NCBI GenBank assembly: GCA_015143295.1
Contig: CM026565.1
Location: 28,962,052-29,026,051 of the forward strand
DNA length: 64,000 bases
DNA from: Tetracentron sinense
Taxonomy: Eukaryota; Streptophyta; Magnoliopsida; Trochodendrales; Trochodendraceae
Direction: 5' to 3'
How positions within the stretch are numbered: position 1 is the stretch's first letter; each line of letters opens with the position of its first letter. The notes beneath the pieces were generated by a model that was not told the origin of the DNA, did no database searches, and saw only the letters and a list, made by a program, of their open reading frames with translations. Both the position numbers and the translations under genes were made by a program. Below, piece after piece: positions 33,691 through 45,596 of this stretch.

Positions 33691-34031
33691 TAATAGTATT
33701 TGAGGACTGGACTATCTCATAATCTAAAAAAAAAACTCGATAGTACCTATTAACGGAGCTTGACCATTGGATTAAAAATTCAATGGTGCTTTAAACAATG
33801 GGACCCACTTAATGCCTGACACCCTTAGATTTTCAATCCAAAGATCCAGCTCTTGATAGTGAGAGGTTTAAATCACTTCCCAAATCTAATTACCAAAACT
33901 AAAAAGCCGATTTCGTTTCGATCGGAGGAGACTGTTGGAGTTGAAAATTATGTAGGAAACCAGCAAGCATTGAGGGCTTGTTGAGGTTAAAAATCCAGCC
34001 AAAGCAACACGAACAAGAACAGAAAGGTAAA

Positions 34032-34880
34032 CAGGAATAGCCCAATGGTAGTGTGTCCCCTCATTAGGAGGGCAGGCCCGTCCATTAGGCCATCAAAGCA
34101 AGTGCTTTAGGCTCCAAAAAATTTTAGAAAAAAATCCTAACCCTTAAAACCCTTAAAAAAAAACTCAAGAAAATAAAATTTTCTCTATATTCACATTTAA
34201 AGAAGAAGAAGTCTGCCGTGATTAGGCACTTATCCGACAAGATTAGGTGCGACAACACCCAATTTTTGTAACTGTGGCTGAATCCCGACGAGATTTCGTG
34301 TGGTTGAATTGAAGAGGTGTATAAGAACTCTGAATTTGTAAACCTGTATTCTTCGTTTCTTTGTCACAAACTCATGTTCTGTTCTGATACCAATACAAGA
34401 AAAAAGAAAAATATGGTATGGTAGGCTGATGGCACTGTCTCCGTCAGTGCACAGTGCAAACTGTAAAGAATTCTTTAGTTGATATAAAATAAATAATTAT
34501 TTGCTATTTTGTTAAAACACATGTATTAATATGTGAGACTATGCAAATAAAAACAAATAAACTATTCTATGATTTGACAACTAATTTATAAGCATAAGCA
34601 TTAAAGAGCTTCTTGCTATAATAAGCTAATCAAATCATTGAACACAAAAACAAAAGACAAAGATATGATCAAACGGCCCATTTTAGTTCATTTTTTTAAT
34701 AATATTATTTTTTTTAAAAAAAAACATCATTTAAATTCTCGCTTTAGACCTCCAAATGGCTTGGGGCGGCCCTACTCATTAGGAGGGAGGTTCTGAGCTC
34801 GAGTCCCGTGCAGGTGGGCGTTATGATTTCCCCACACTTACGTCGAGCATATCTAACCCACTAAACGCCAGACTGCAAAA
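34032..34880 (+). mobile_element. SINE split by another insertion
   Basis: The left part GGAATAGCCCAATGGTAGTG (box A-like) up to 34072 continues at 34788 with GGTTCTGAGCTCGAGTCCCG (box B-like) and a tail near 34880. The interruption is 34073-34774. Confidence 0.5.
34073..34774. mobile_element. 702-bp insertion with GGCCC-type ends
   Basis: Flanked by a 13-bp direct repeat CTCATTAGGAGGG (34060-34072, 34775-34787). Ends CAGGCCCGTCC...GCTTTAGGCTCC and, inverted, TAGGGCCGCCCC...GGTCTAAAGC form an imperfect terminal inverted repeat, as in some plant hAT elements, though 13 bp is longer than the usual 8. Confidence 0.5.
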
Positions 34881-34939
34881 ATAAAACAATAACTGAGCTT
34901 TCATCAGCTATTTCATCAGCGAAAAGTCAAGTATTCTAT

Positions 34940-35156
34940 CATTTGGTTGAAGTTATTGTTATTAGCTAATTAAAATATCCAAGTCATTTGGCTGAAGTTA
35001 TTGTTATTAGCTAATTAAAATATCCAAGTCATTCAGTAAAAAAGCTAGACTACAAAAATAAAAAATAAAAAAACAACTGAGCTTTCATCGGCTAAAAGTC
35101 AAGTATTTTATCATTTGGCTGAAGTTATTGTTATTAGCTAATTAAAATATCCAAGT
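34940..35156. repeat. 45-bp repeat with higher-order duplication
   Basis: The unit CATTTGGCTGAAGTTATTG...AATATCCAAGT occurs at 34940 and 34985 (45-bp period) and again from 35112, preceded each time by GAGCTTTCATC and GTCAAGTATT. Two rounds of local duplication. Confidence 0.75.
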
Positions 35157-35301
35157 CATCGGTAAAAAAGCGTTAATAGTTAGATTAGTAATGGCGTGAT
35201 CTGCTTGCCAAATCCATTGCCCTGCCCAACCTATTGCCACCCTTAGTTTCCATCATCGGCGCACTGACAAATGACAATATCCATAAAAGTTGCAACTCTA
35301 A

Positions 35302-35538
35302 GGTGGCGTTAGGATTGGATTTTATTAGCCAAAAATCAATTCTGATAATATTGGTTTTGTAAAATTAATTATCAAGTAATAGTGTTTGGGGAATAAAAAA
35401 ATGATAGACTCAACTTCCTCTCAATTTCGTATTCCCGGATCACTATTATTTGCAAAAAAAATTATTTGGCAATTTATTTTACAGAATCTATTTTATGAAT
35501 TGATTTTTAGCTAATAAAATCCAATGCAAACGCCCCCA
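35302..35538. mobile_element. Harbinger/Tourist-like MITE (237 bp)
   Basis: TAA at 35299-35301 and 35539-35541. Long inverted ends GGATTGGATTTTATTAGCC / inverted ATTGGATTTTATTAGC, both leading into AAAAATCAATT. The truncated copy at 10279-10430 is the same family. Confidence 0.75.
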
Positions 35539-37083
35539 TAAGTCGCTAACCCCTCTTTGACAATTTTTAAAGCTCAGTACATCTTCAATTTCCAATTTGC
35601 TAATGTCATTTTATGAATTGGATTGACCGTTTGTACTTTCAGTTGGATACCCCCTTTTTGAATATCAATACCTTGGAACAGCATTTCATTCATCCTGTTT
35701 TGTCCAAAATTGCAAGTGAAACATACAAAAGGTACAGATCTCCTTCGAGAAAGTTATTCGCGAACGAGAAAATTAAACAAGGAGCATGCCCAAAGCAAAC
35801 CTCATACAGAAAATGAACAAAAATGGGAATTAAGTTTGTTTACAGGACTCCATGACCAACTGCTTCGAACTTGGCAGAGTTGGAACATATCACGTCACCG
35901 GGCATCGTTGAACCATATATAACTGCAAAAACCGAAAGATCCATTTTGAGTGAAAAAAAAAAAAACAGAAAGATACAATTAAATGATTATGAACATGCAG
36001 GCGAATAGCATGGTGTGACTAGTCATTTCATTGATTTTTTTTGCCTTATTTTGTTCAATAGTAAAAATCATTTCCTTACTAAAAGGAACCAAGAAATTAT
36101 TCTTGTTCCACGCTTGTACAGCTTGGCTGAATAGGTTCCAACTATGTTCCCCATATTTGTCAACCAGTAGAGTAGAAGCAGTGGTTAAATCACACTATGT
36201 TGTAGTATGTCTATTATGTCATAAACTGGTTTTATAAAGACCCAAAACAAAGAGAATCGATGGTTTGCTCATCACATACTGCAAAAAATTCAAATATTGG
36301 AAGCAGTGCACTTTTTCCGCATAGGCACAAATGGGCTTTAATTCACTTTATGTTCTTTTTGATCTTTTAGAGTTCCCAAAAACCGCTCTTGTGAGAACAC
36401 CAGGTCAGGAAGTAATAGTTTGTTCAATTGAAGGAGAAACAGCTACAGCATTTTTAAGCCCAGAAAACAGAAGAAAGTAGTTCGTACAAAATTGAAGAAT
36501 AAGAAGCGGTTTCTATTTTATACCTCAATTGAATATGTATAGCATCTATTATAGTTTTTTAAAACAATATTAGTGTAATTTAACACATACAGTCATAGGA
36601 TAGGAGATAAAAATTTCAATTTCCCAAAGTCAGAGAAGTCACATCTATTGTTCCATGTAGGTCTAAGAACAACATGCAGTTTCCAGCAGAGTACCATGAA
36701 AGGCATTGTTGCATGGTCAATGAATTCACTTCATTGTGTGAGGACATCAATTTTGTGACTTCTTCAGCATGGGAGCATGGGTTCCACAAGAAATCTAATA
36801 AAACATGTTTGCATATCTCAGTTAGGAATGAATTTTTTTTTTCAAGATTACAATTTCAAATATCTCAATCACTAACGAAAAGATTTTAAGATTATGATTC
36901 TGTATGCAGCAGAAAAGTGATGGCTACCAATATATTAAAACTAATAAAAAAATTTCTTATGAAACTACTAATCTAAAATAATTTGTAAATTTACTTCACA
37001 TGCAACTAAAAGGATGATTCAGAAATATAATTTCTTGGACTCACATAATTAAAACAACGATGCAACACCTTAGCAACAACATT

Positions 37084-40000
37084 CTATATGCGAGGCTCCA
37101 CAAGGATATACAATGGCTTTCCATTTAGCCTGCATTGTCCCTGCAAGATGTGCAATCCTTAAAAAGCAACTCACAGTGACAGACTAAAACAGTATACATA
37201 GTTCATATTCCAGCAATGTCACCAGAAAATAAAATATTACTGTACTGGATACATAGTCCACATTGCAAGAGCATCCAGAGAGAACGAGTTTAGACCATTA
37301 ATATCTAAATTAAAACCTAGAAGATTGAGCCCAACATGGAGCACTCACCATCCACCAACAGAAAGGAAACAAAAGTTAACTCTGATTTACCAACATGGGT
37401 AGACAAGGGGTCAAGTACAATTGTCACATTAACATGAAAGGACATGAGATACAGTCCCTAGGAATTTAATAAAAATGCTCCTTAAGGTTATCAAAACATC
37501 CAAGCAACTGCCTGTGGCCGAACCACTTGGCATCTAGCTGAATGCCCACAGACGTAGGCGAGCTGATCGTTGATTTTTCACCTAAACTAAGCCCATCCAT
37601 CATTTAACTTGATCATCAACATATTAAGCTGTTACGACAAATCCATAGTCAACTGGCAAGTTCTTAACCAATCATAGGCGTAATAGAATAAGAAATTGAT
37701 CCATTCGTTTGTTGCATTAATTGATATTTATCATAAATCCAAATTTGTCACAATTTAATGAATATTGTATCAACTTAATTTACTAATAGTGTACAACAAG
37801 AGTAAGAATTCAACTTTCAATGGAAAAAAAAGTCCAAGCATTTAAGAACAAAGGAAGGAGGGAGCAATACATATTATAAATCTATTAAGCATTACCTTGA
37901 CCTCAGGCAACCCAATAACGCATGCACATTCGACCACTTCAGCCCCCGTTCGTTCTAGTTCATCATAAATTCCAAGCATATGTAATTTACTAATGAGAGA
38001 TCTGTGAAACCGGCTAAAATAAGAGCACACAATGAAGCAGGAAGATGGAAGACCTAACAAGGACCTCCAAAACATACCTAATAGTCTTATTGCTGCAGAG
38101 AGGGTCCCACCAGTAGCTACTAAATCATCAATGACCAATGCACGCTCCCCAGGCTGAACAGCCCCGACATGCATCTCAAGACAATCCGTTCCATATTCTA
38201 ACACATAAGCTTCAGAGATTACTTCACCTACATATTTAAAATTTTGGAGGTTCATGCACAAGAGTCAACGATGTGAAATTCCAATATAAGAATGTAAAAA
38301 AATTATCATAATTTATAAACAGATTGGTCTCAAGATATGAAAGAGGCAAAATGGGTACAAAAGAAACACAATTTCAAAGGGCATTCTGTTGTTGAAATTT
38401 CAGTCACCAACAAATGGATAGCTTCTAAATCCACTAATCGTTTGGCAAGAGTTGGGGGCATGTAACTTAAATCGCTTTGCCAAAAAAAAAAAAGCATGAT
38501 CGAACACGAGGATCATTGTCATATTCAGATATTAGCATCATTTTCCTATTGCATGTCGGTCCATAAGTCATGGTATCCGAGCCCATGGTCTCACATAGGA
38601 ACTTATTCTTCGAGCAAATTTAGGCCAAAGATATATCTCATGGTGTTGTTTCCATATTCTCTTGAGTGGTGTTCTTTCTACATTTATAGTCAGACGGTGT
38701 AGCATTAATTTTACCAGTGTTTTAAAACCCGAAAACTCGACTCGACTCGGAAACTTGCCGAGTAGAGTCAACTTGGAAACTCGGGCAAAACTTGTCCAAG
38801 TAATGACACCTAAAACTCGGACATATATAACATTTTTTTAATACTATATATATGATATAAATTCAAAATTAATGATAAACCATACCTAAAATGAGATATA
38901 TAATTCAATATATACCAAACAAACCCCTTTTGTTTTGTATTTATACTTAAGAGTAGGTGTGGTGTGTTAAAAAAAAGAAAAAAAACATAATTTAGTCAAT
39001 CGGGTAGGCAATTTACTCAATTTTTTGTTTTAACAAAAAAAAGTGCAAAACTCGGGCGAGTCGGGGCGAGTTACTCCGTTTTCAGTATCAAAACCGAGTT
39101 TTGCCTCAAACTCGACTCAAAACCTGACCAAGTCGAGTCGACTCGGCCGAGTTTCGAGTCAACTCGCCGAGTTTTGATACTATGAATTTTACATAATTAA
39201 TGGTGCAGATTCATTGAATCCAAGTGGTGTTGACTCAAGTCAATACTGTTCTCTTTCTATTTTTTCTTGTTGCGCACTTTTCCTGCATCATGTTCATACA
39301 TGCGATGAAAATTTTGGAACGTGTAAAACGAGATGGGTATTGAGCAGAGTTGTATAACTGTTTAATATGTGCAAGCTAAAAATAAATGAAAGAGATAAGT
39401 GCAGGTTTTATCATTTGAATTGATAGACATGTCAAGTGCATCAAATGCAGCAATTTTTTGAAGAAAAAAAGAAAGAGAAATGTCATGGAGCCTGGGTCTC
39501 AAGTGCAGTCTGGGCTCCATTTCGGGGACTGGGGTGTAACAGCACCTCATTAGGGCAAACACAGTGCCCTAATTAGGCACAAATATAGCACTGTTACACC
39601 CCTGTCCCGGAATGGAACCCAGTCTGCGAATGCGCCCTAGGCTCCATAAATTTTTTCAGAAAGAAAAAGGAACAGCCCTTGAAAAAATGGAGTGACAGTG
39701 TCACATGGAAATAAATGCAATGAAATTTCTTCAACATTTTTTCGGCACCTCTAAACTCCATCCAATTTTATGGACTTGAGAACTGCCAGTCTGATTTCAG
39801 CAAGAGAAACTGTTATTTAGTACTATCATCTATTGAGATTAAAAATCATGTTGATGACCCCAATAAATTTTGAAAAAGGCATTGATGATGATCTATTGAG
39901 GGCAGAATTGAGCCTTATTGTTACATAGGTAATTGTTGTAATTAAATATTGGATAGAGTGATTCTAATCATCTCTAAATAGTAACATAATTTCTGGGAGA

Positions 40001-42440
40001 GATGAACTAATTACTATTAAGACATCTTTCCACCTTTTCTTCAACTAACCAAACAATCAACGCACATATACTTCAAGAACTTGCTTCACCTATTTCTTAG
40101 AACAACCAAGTATGCCAGAGAACAAAACGGATCAACACAAGACCTGAATAATTTCTGGGAGAGATGAACCAATCACTCTCTAACATATCTTCTTTCCAAT
40201 TCTTCAACTAACTGATCAGTCAACGCAAGTCTATTTCAAGAACTTTGTTAAACGATTTCTTAGAACAAACAAAACGCATTGACACAAGACCTCTAGAATT
40301 TCTTAGTTTCAACAGAAAGAAAATCCACATGTAATAGAATTACCCTGATTCAAAATTCAAAGTAGGACATGCATACCTGGCAACTTTCTAGGTTTACGTA
40401 GAGGAACAAATTTTGCACCAATGGCTAAGGCAATTGAAGGACCAAACATGAATCCTCTAGCTTCGACTCCTAGAATATACATTTGATGATGTAAGCAAGT
40501 ATTCTAACAAAATGAAGAAAGAATCAACGGTATACAGTTACAACCTATTTGATCACTATTAGTAAAGCTATAAGATTGTTTATGTTTTTGCATCACCAAC
40601 TATGCAGGCCTCATCAGGATCTCAGGGTACAATGTATTGTTTATGTCTGTACCACCAACTATGCAGGCCTCATCAGGATTTAGAGTACAATGTATCTAAA
40701 TAAACATATAAAGATGAGACAGAGAGCTAGGGCCACGGTAATAAGGTAAAAAAATTCAGTACTCAAGTCTCCTCTCCCTACCATGGATTGACTCGAAAAG
40801 TCAACTTGCTGACTCGGGTGAGACAACCAGGTGACCAGTAACTCGGCAATTAGCAGCTTAGAAAATTCATGTTTTCTTATTGAACATATGAAAATAAATG
40901 ATTAGAGTCAACTAGGCACTTGAGCCAAGTCATATTTTTGGCTCCATTTGTCCGTATAGCCCAATAGTTGACGTTCTACCAAACCATGAGGTCACAGATT
41001 CAGTCCTAGCTTACCCACAAAAATAATAATAACAATAATTATTATTCCAATAATTGAATGTTTTGGTAAATTTTACAAAGCAAGGGGCGGCAAATAAATT
41101 ATTATAATATACATATGTGTGTGTGTGTGTGTGTGTGTGAGGGGAAATTTTATGACTCCAAAATCGATATGATTAAAATTACTACCAATTCAGAAGAAAA
41201 TAGATTAAATAAGTATAGAGAGGCCACTGATGCAAAATCCCATGCTTAAGACAACACCAATTCAACATCCACCTTTGGAATTTGGTAAGATGATGCCGTA
41301 AATACTCTTCCGACGTCATGAACCCACATAAAAAGGGTGGCATTGATGTAATATTATACGAACTTACAACCAGAACTATGGCATCATTGTCCATTACATG
41401 ATCATTATGCGTAAGCTAACAAATGAATATTTGAAGCAATTAAATTGATTCTGGAACTGCAAACAGCTAAACCACATCGATTGTTCAATGCTTTAGACTT
41501 GAAACATCCAAGTTCATCCCAAATTGAGACTGGACAAATTAAAAGCCCCGTCTACATTTCTTGACCTTATTGATTTTTACTGAATTCGGGGCATGCTCAA
41601 TTCATATGATAAACCTTAAATATAAATAAATAATTAGTTAAAAATAAAGAGTAAGGAAGCAGGGAGAGGAACAGAACACAATTCAGCAAGTTTCTATCCG
41701 GGTGATCACAAACCAAAGCTCCACAACTCAGTAGGGTGTAAAATCAAATCAACTCAGCCAAAATTTCAAAACTTGACAAAACTACTCCCCAAAAAATGTT
41801 CAAATAAAAAAATTCGACAAACCAGTAACATTTATTAAAAAAAAAACAGAGAAAAAGACTTCAAATTATTCAAACTAATACAGTTGAAAGGATTTAAATG
41901 TAGTTAAGTAAACCCGAATGCAACCCCAACTCTCAATTGCTCCTGGTTTTGACAGTAAATAAACAAACCAGAAAACAAAAATTCCAACATAATCACCAAA
42001 CAGATACCACATTTCAATCTTTCCATGATAAAAATCTGTAATAAGTCCAAACCCACCAAAAATTTTACATACCCCACCACTCTCTTCTCTTTGAAATGAA
42101 ATATATATATATATATAGAGAGAGAGAGATAGAGAGAGAGGCATTACCAGCAACAACGGAGATACCCATGTCTCTGTACCTATCAACAAAGATATCGACA
42201 GCGTCCTTGAAAACCTTGTGATCAAGAAGCATCGTCGTTATATCTTGAAACATGATTCCTAATACAAAACAACAAAAAGATAAACAAAACTGCTCAACAA
42301 AAGTATCAAAGAAACAAAAAAAAAATTCAAAACAAACCCAAATCAAAACCTTGTTTTGGGAAGTGAGGAACAACTCTAATTGATTCAGATATGGCTTGCA
42401 GCCTTGGGTCTCCCTTCAGTCCATTCTCTCCTGCAAACAT
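37084..42440 (-). CDS. APT2: Adenine phosphoribosyltransferase
   Basis: Purine salvage enzyme making AMP from adenine and PRPP; plant APTs also act on cytokinin bases. Six exons: 42440-42350, 42258-42148, 40469-40377, 38227-38078, 37954-37896, 37140-37084, all GT-AG, giving 186 residues, near the usual 180-190. It starts [14 protein letters not shown], includes [12 protein letters not shown] (29-40), [17 protein letters not shown], the flexible-loop region [16 protein letters not shown], the PRPP-binding motif [11 protein letters not shown] (130-140), and ends [12 protein letters not shown]. Every motif is intact and no stop interrupts the frame. The MFA..NGL..DPRL start is APT2-like by memory, with no plastid leader. 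Introns 2 and 3 (1.7 and 2.1 kb) carry transposons. A CT tract abuts the ATG. Paralogue assignment (APT2 rather than APT1/3) rests on the N-terminus and gene order. Confidence 0.93.
38715..39184. mobile_element. hAT-like iterated-word element (ACTCG type) in APT intron 3
   Basis: Perfect 8-bp duplication AATTTTAC at 38707-38714 and 39185-39192. Ends CAGTGTTTTAAAAC and, inverted, CATAGTATCAAAAC. Both arms are saturated with ACTCG, GAGTCGACTCGG and CTCGCCGAG words around an AT-rich core. Confidence 0.8.
39485..39647. mobile_element. Fold-back MITE in APT intron 3
   Basis: Inverted arms of about 60-70 bp: ATGGAGCCTGGG...GGGACTGGGGTGTAACAG and, inverted, ATGGAGCCTAGG...GGGACAGGGGTGTAACAG, with internal TTAGGGC/GCCCTAA. 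A transcript would form a long hairpin. No duplication assigned. Confidence 0.6.
40577..40695. repeat. Tandem duplication (~60 bp) in APT intron 2
   Basis: Two copies of TGTTTATG...ACCAACTATGCAGGCCTCAT CAGGAT...TACAATGTAT start at 40577 and 40638; they differ by a few changes. It lies close upstream of exon 3. Confidence 0.75.
41116..41139. repeat. TG microsatellite
   Basis: About 12 TG units in APT intron 2. Confidence 0.85.
42100..42140. repeat. TA then GA microsatellite
   Basis: (AT)n at 42100-42117 runs into an imperfect GA tract to 42140, immediately beside the exon 2 donor of APT. Confidence 0.85.
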
Positions 42441-42463
42441 CTCTCTCTCTCTCTCTCTAGAAC
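42441..42463. repeat. CT/GA microsatellite abutting the APT start codon
   Basis: The coding strand reads (GA)n directly into the ATG at 42440. A second pyrimidine-rich block extends to about 42560, forming a GA-rich 5' leader. Confidence 0.8.
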
Positions 42464-43770
42464 TCCCTCTCTTCAATGGCTTCTCAGGTTTTCCCCCCAA
42501 AGCTTCTCTCTCTAAAACCTTTCTCTAAAACCCCTGTCTCTCTCTCTAAAGCTTCTCTGAGAGAGAGAGAGTGTCTTAAAAAATAGATTTTTGTTGGCCA
42601 AAGCACTATAGAAGAAGATCTGAGTGCTCAGTGCTTATAAACATTTTTGAATGTATTTCTTTTTTAATTTTTTACAAAAGAAATTGTCCTATGTTACACG
42701 TATTATTATAGTTATAATACTACGGGGTGCATAAAGTAAAAAAGCGTTATGTCCTTATCTATTTGGACGGTTGCAAATTATAGAATCGTGCATTGATTGA
42801 ATGACGTTTGCTACGAGGTATCATACTACTATAGGTATACTAGTACTAAAGAGTATTCTTTTTATCTTGTCTTTTGATATTAACGTGGTAAGGGCATTTT
42901 AGTCATTTAAACGAATTCCGGCTGTTGATTGGCAGAGAATCAGGTGGCAGGAGATCCGGGATTTGGGGTGGTCCCAGTCCCAAGGTCTCCCTCAGCTGAA
43001 GCATTGCTGACGTGGCAAAGCTACTGCGGACTACAATAATGCTGCTAATAGGCTCATCATATAATCTAGCACTCTGGAGTCACGGAGAGTTCCATCGCAC
43101 CCAAACGTCAACACGTGTATTTTTTAAAACCATATAAACCGTGATTATGGTTTTCTAATCCTTAGGTTCAATAATCTAACTTTTGTATTTGGAAAACATT
43201 ATTTTTAAAATTTAATCTGAAGGTTAAAAAATTTATTTCTATGATTAAATTTTTTTGAAAAACTAAGGTTAAATTATTGAACCCTAAGGATTAATGAATC
43301 TTACCGATGGTTAAGGGGATTAAAAAAGACATGTGTTGACCTTTGAACTGTCCCTAAGTTCAATCGCTATTGGCTGTGATTCGATCTCCGAGTCTGGAGT
43401 GGTCTAGTCAACTTTGAGAGAAATCAGACGGTGACATTCTTCTGAATAGATTGTTGGTGTCAATTTTTATTGGAGGGATTTTAAATAGGGATATTTCACT
43501 GTTGTTCTTTTTTATTGTTTTTTCGAGACACACGGTTGGGCTGCAACTCGGTTATCAATTTTTTTTGGTCTGTTGATCATTGACATTGTATTGAAAAAAT
43601 TGATGACGTGTTAGTTTTTTTTTTATATTAACATTTTTTTTTATTAACTAATAAGAGCATTCCAAGCATTACTCATCAAAATAGCCAAAACTTTTTGTCA
43701 TAAACATTATTTTATTTTATTTTTTGTATGAGGCCACAACAAAGAAAAAGGAGAGACATTATTTTATTGT

Positions 43771-43960
43771 GGAGTCAAATCTTTTATGGTGATAACCGGA
43801 TTTGGCAAATCCGGCAAATCTGGTTATCACCCCTAGAGGTTGCCACGTGTCTCCTTTGACACCCCTTAACCATAGGTAAGATTTACCCATCCTTAGGGTT
43901 CACCCACCCACCCTTGGTTTTTTTTAATATTAACTTTTTTTAAAATTAAAAAATAAAATG
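43771..43960. mobile_element. MULE-type fold-back MITE, left half
   Basis: Begins GGAGTCAAATC, then GGTGATAACCGGATTTGGC, CACGTGTCTCCTTTGACACC and CACCCACCCTTGG, matching the left arm of the copy at 19853. The right arm is missing. Confidence 0.6.
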
Positions 43961-43992
43961 ATTATTTTGAAGAGTTTTGAAGGGGCTGTTGG

Positions 43993-44587
43993 CGGAGCTG
44001 GCCCCCCCAAATTTTTTGTAAACCCATATAGGTGTAGTATGAATTGTGGGCCCCTCAATTAATTTTTTTTTTTTTTAGTATAGTGCCCCCCGCCCCAATT
44101 TTTTTTGTCCTATGTAATATGGTGGCCCCCTTAATTTTTTTTGTCATATATGTAGTGGGTCCTGCTGGAGTCCCCTTATGCCCTTGAGATTGCCACATGT
44201 CCCTATTGGTACCCTTAAATATGGTTAAAATTCACCCAATCTCAGGGTTCACCTACTTTTCCTTGTTTTTTAGAAAAAAATATTTAAATAATTTTAAACT
44301 TAGGAGTTAGTGAATTTTAAACTAGGGTTTAAAAAGAAATTTGATATATTTTTTTAAACCAAGGATAGGTGGGTGAATCTTAACCACAATTAAGGGATAT
44401 TAATAGGGACACGTGGTGACCTCAAAGGCATTACCGGGAAAAAAAATTTCTCAAAATAAACAAATTACCCAAAAAAAAAATTTCTCGGGGGCTACGCCCC
44501 GAACCCCCAAATTCCATACCCTCAAATCAATTTTTTTTATACATGTATTTTGGCCCTCCCAATGAAAATTTCCTGACTCCACCCCTG
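43993..44587. mobile_element. hAT-like CAGGGGCGGAGC-family element
   Basis: 8-bp duplication GCTGTTGG (43985-43992) and GCTATTGG (44588-44595), one mismatch. The left end CGGAGCTGGCCCCCCC appears to lack its first bases; the right end inverted is CAGGGGTGGAGTCAGG. The same family begins at 62933. A diverged MULE-type MITE (about 44160-44440, with CTTAACCACAATTAAGGG and GACACGTGGTGACC) lies inside it. Confidence 0.55.
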
Positions 44588-44676
44588 GCTATTGGAGACC
44601 CGTTTTTGCCATTTTTAGTGTTTTGGCTCACCAAACCAAAATGACTATTTTGGTGAGACTGCTAAGAATGCTCTAA

Positions 44677-45144
44677 GAGCATTCCTAGCAGCCTCACCAA
44701 ATTTTACTCTCCAAAATAGCCAGAACTCACAAAAAAGTTATTTTTGGTGAGTCACTTTTTTAAAACGCTCCTAATTGTCTCACCATTTTAACAAAAAAAT
44801 GAAAAAAAAAAACAATATTTTATTATTTGTATGGGAAAATGAAAAAGGAAGGAAGAGAAAAACATTATTTTGTTGTTTGTGTAGAACCACAATAAAAGAA
44901 GGGAGAGAGAAACATTTATTTTACTATTTGTGTAGGCCTACAAAAAATAAGGAAACGAGAAATTTTAGCTTTGGTGAGTTTATAATAACTCACCAAACTT
45001 GATGAGTACGGTAACTCATCAAATTCAAATATTTATTTTACTGAGTTTTGATGAGGCTGCTGGAGAGGGTTTTTAGTACTTTTTAGTCATTTGACTCATG
45101 AAAATAATATTTTAGTTATTTTGGTGAGGCTGTTAGGAATGCTC
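44677..45144. mobile_element. Tourist-like MITE
   Basis: Shares the TAA at 44674-44676 with its left neighbour and has TAA at 45145-45147. Ends GAGCATTCCTAGCAGCCTCA and, inverted, GAGCATTCCTAACAGCCTCA. The internal repeated ATTTGTGTAGGACC-type segments give a spurious open frame. Confidence 0.7.
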
Positions 45145-45596
45145 TAACATGCTTATTTCTGGTAGTAGAACTTAACTAACATTATTGAATGTTGGTCGTA
45201 CTCCCAGTCAACTCATACTCTCAACTTCCACTAACCACTTATCCATTGGCAAGGGTTAAAAGTATATTCTTCCACCAATAAAAGATGCATAGTTGGTAGA
45301 GGGTGAGAGTAGGGGTTGATTGAGAATAAGGCTTGTATTCTTCAATATTATTTGATGGTTTTGTGAGGTTCTCCAATGGTGGACCACTCTAGGGTATTAG
45401 TGAAATTATCAATAATCATGAGTCATGCTTGTCTCGTGGAGGGGATCATCTCCGGTAGTTGTGCAGGAAAATCAATCCTCCTTACAAGCATGCGGTAAAA
45501 TTAGTTTAGTATTAATTTAATAAATTAATGTTGTCCTAACTATAATTTTTAAAAATATAAATAAAAAGTTGACCATGTCATACAATTATCAAGATA

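Larger units (their letters stand above)
43655..44673. mobile_element. Tourist-like MITE carrying nested elements
   Basis: TAA at 43652-43654 and 44674-44676. Ends GAGCATTCCAAGCATTACTC and, inverted, GAGCATTCTTAGCAGTCTCACC, same family as 33378-33690. Its middle holds half a MULE MITE (43771-43960) and a hAT-like element (43993-44587). Confidence 0.65.

Noticed and set aside
42474-42584. Plus-strand 36-codon frame starting MASQVFPPKLLSLKP, resembling a transit peptide, opposite the APT leader
   Set aside because: It is the complement of the GA-rich APT 5' leader, has no continuation or splice donor into coding sequence, and its Ser/Lys/Leu content follows from CT repeats.
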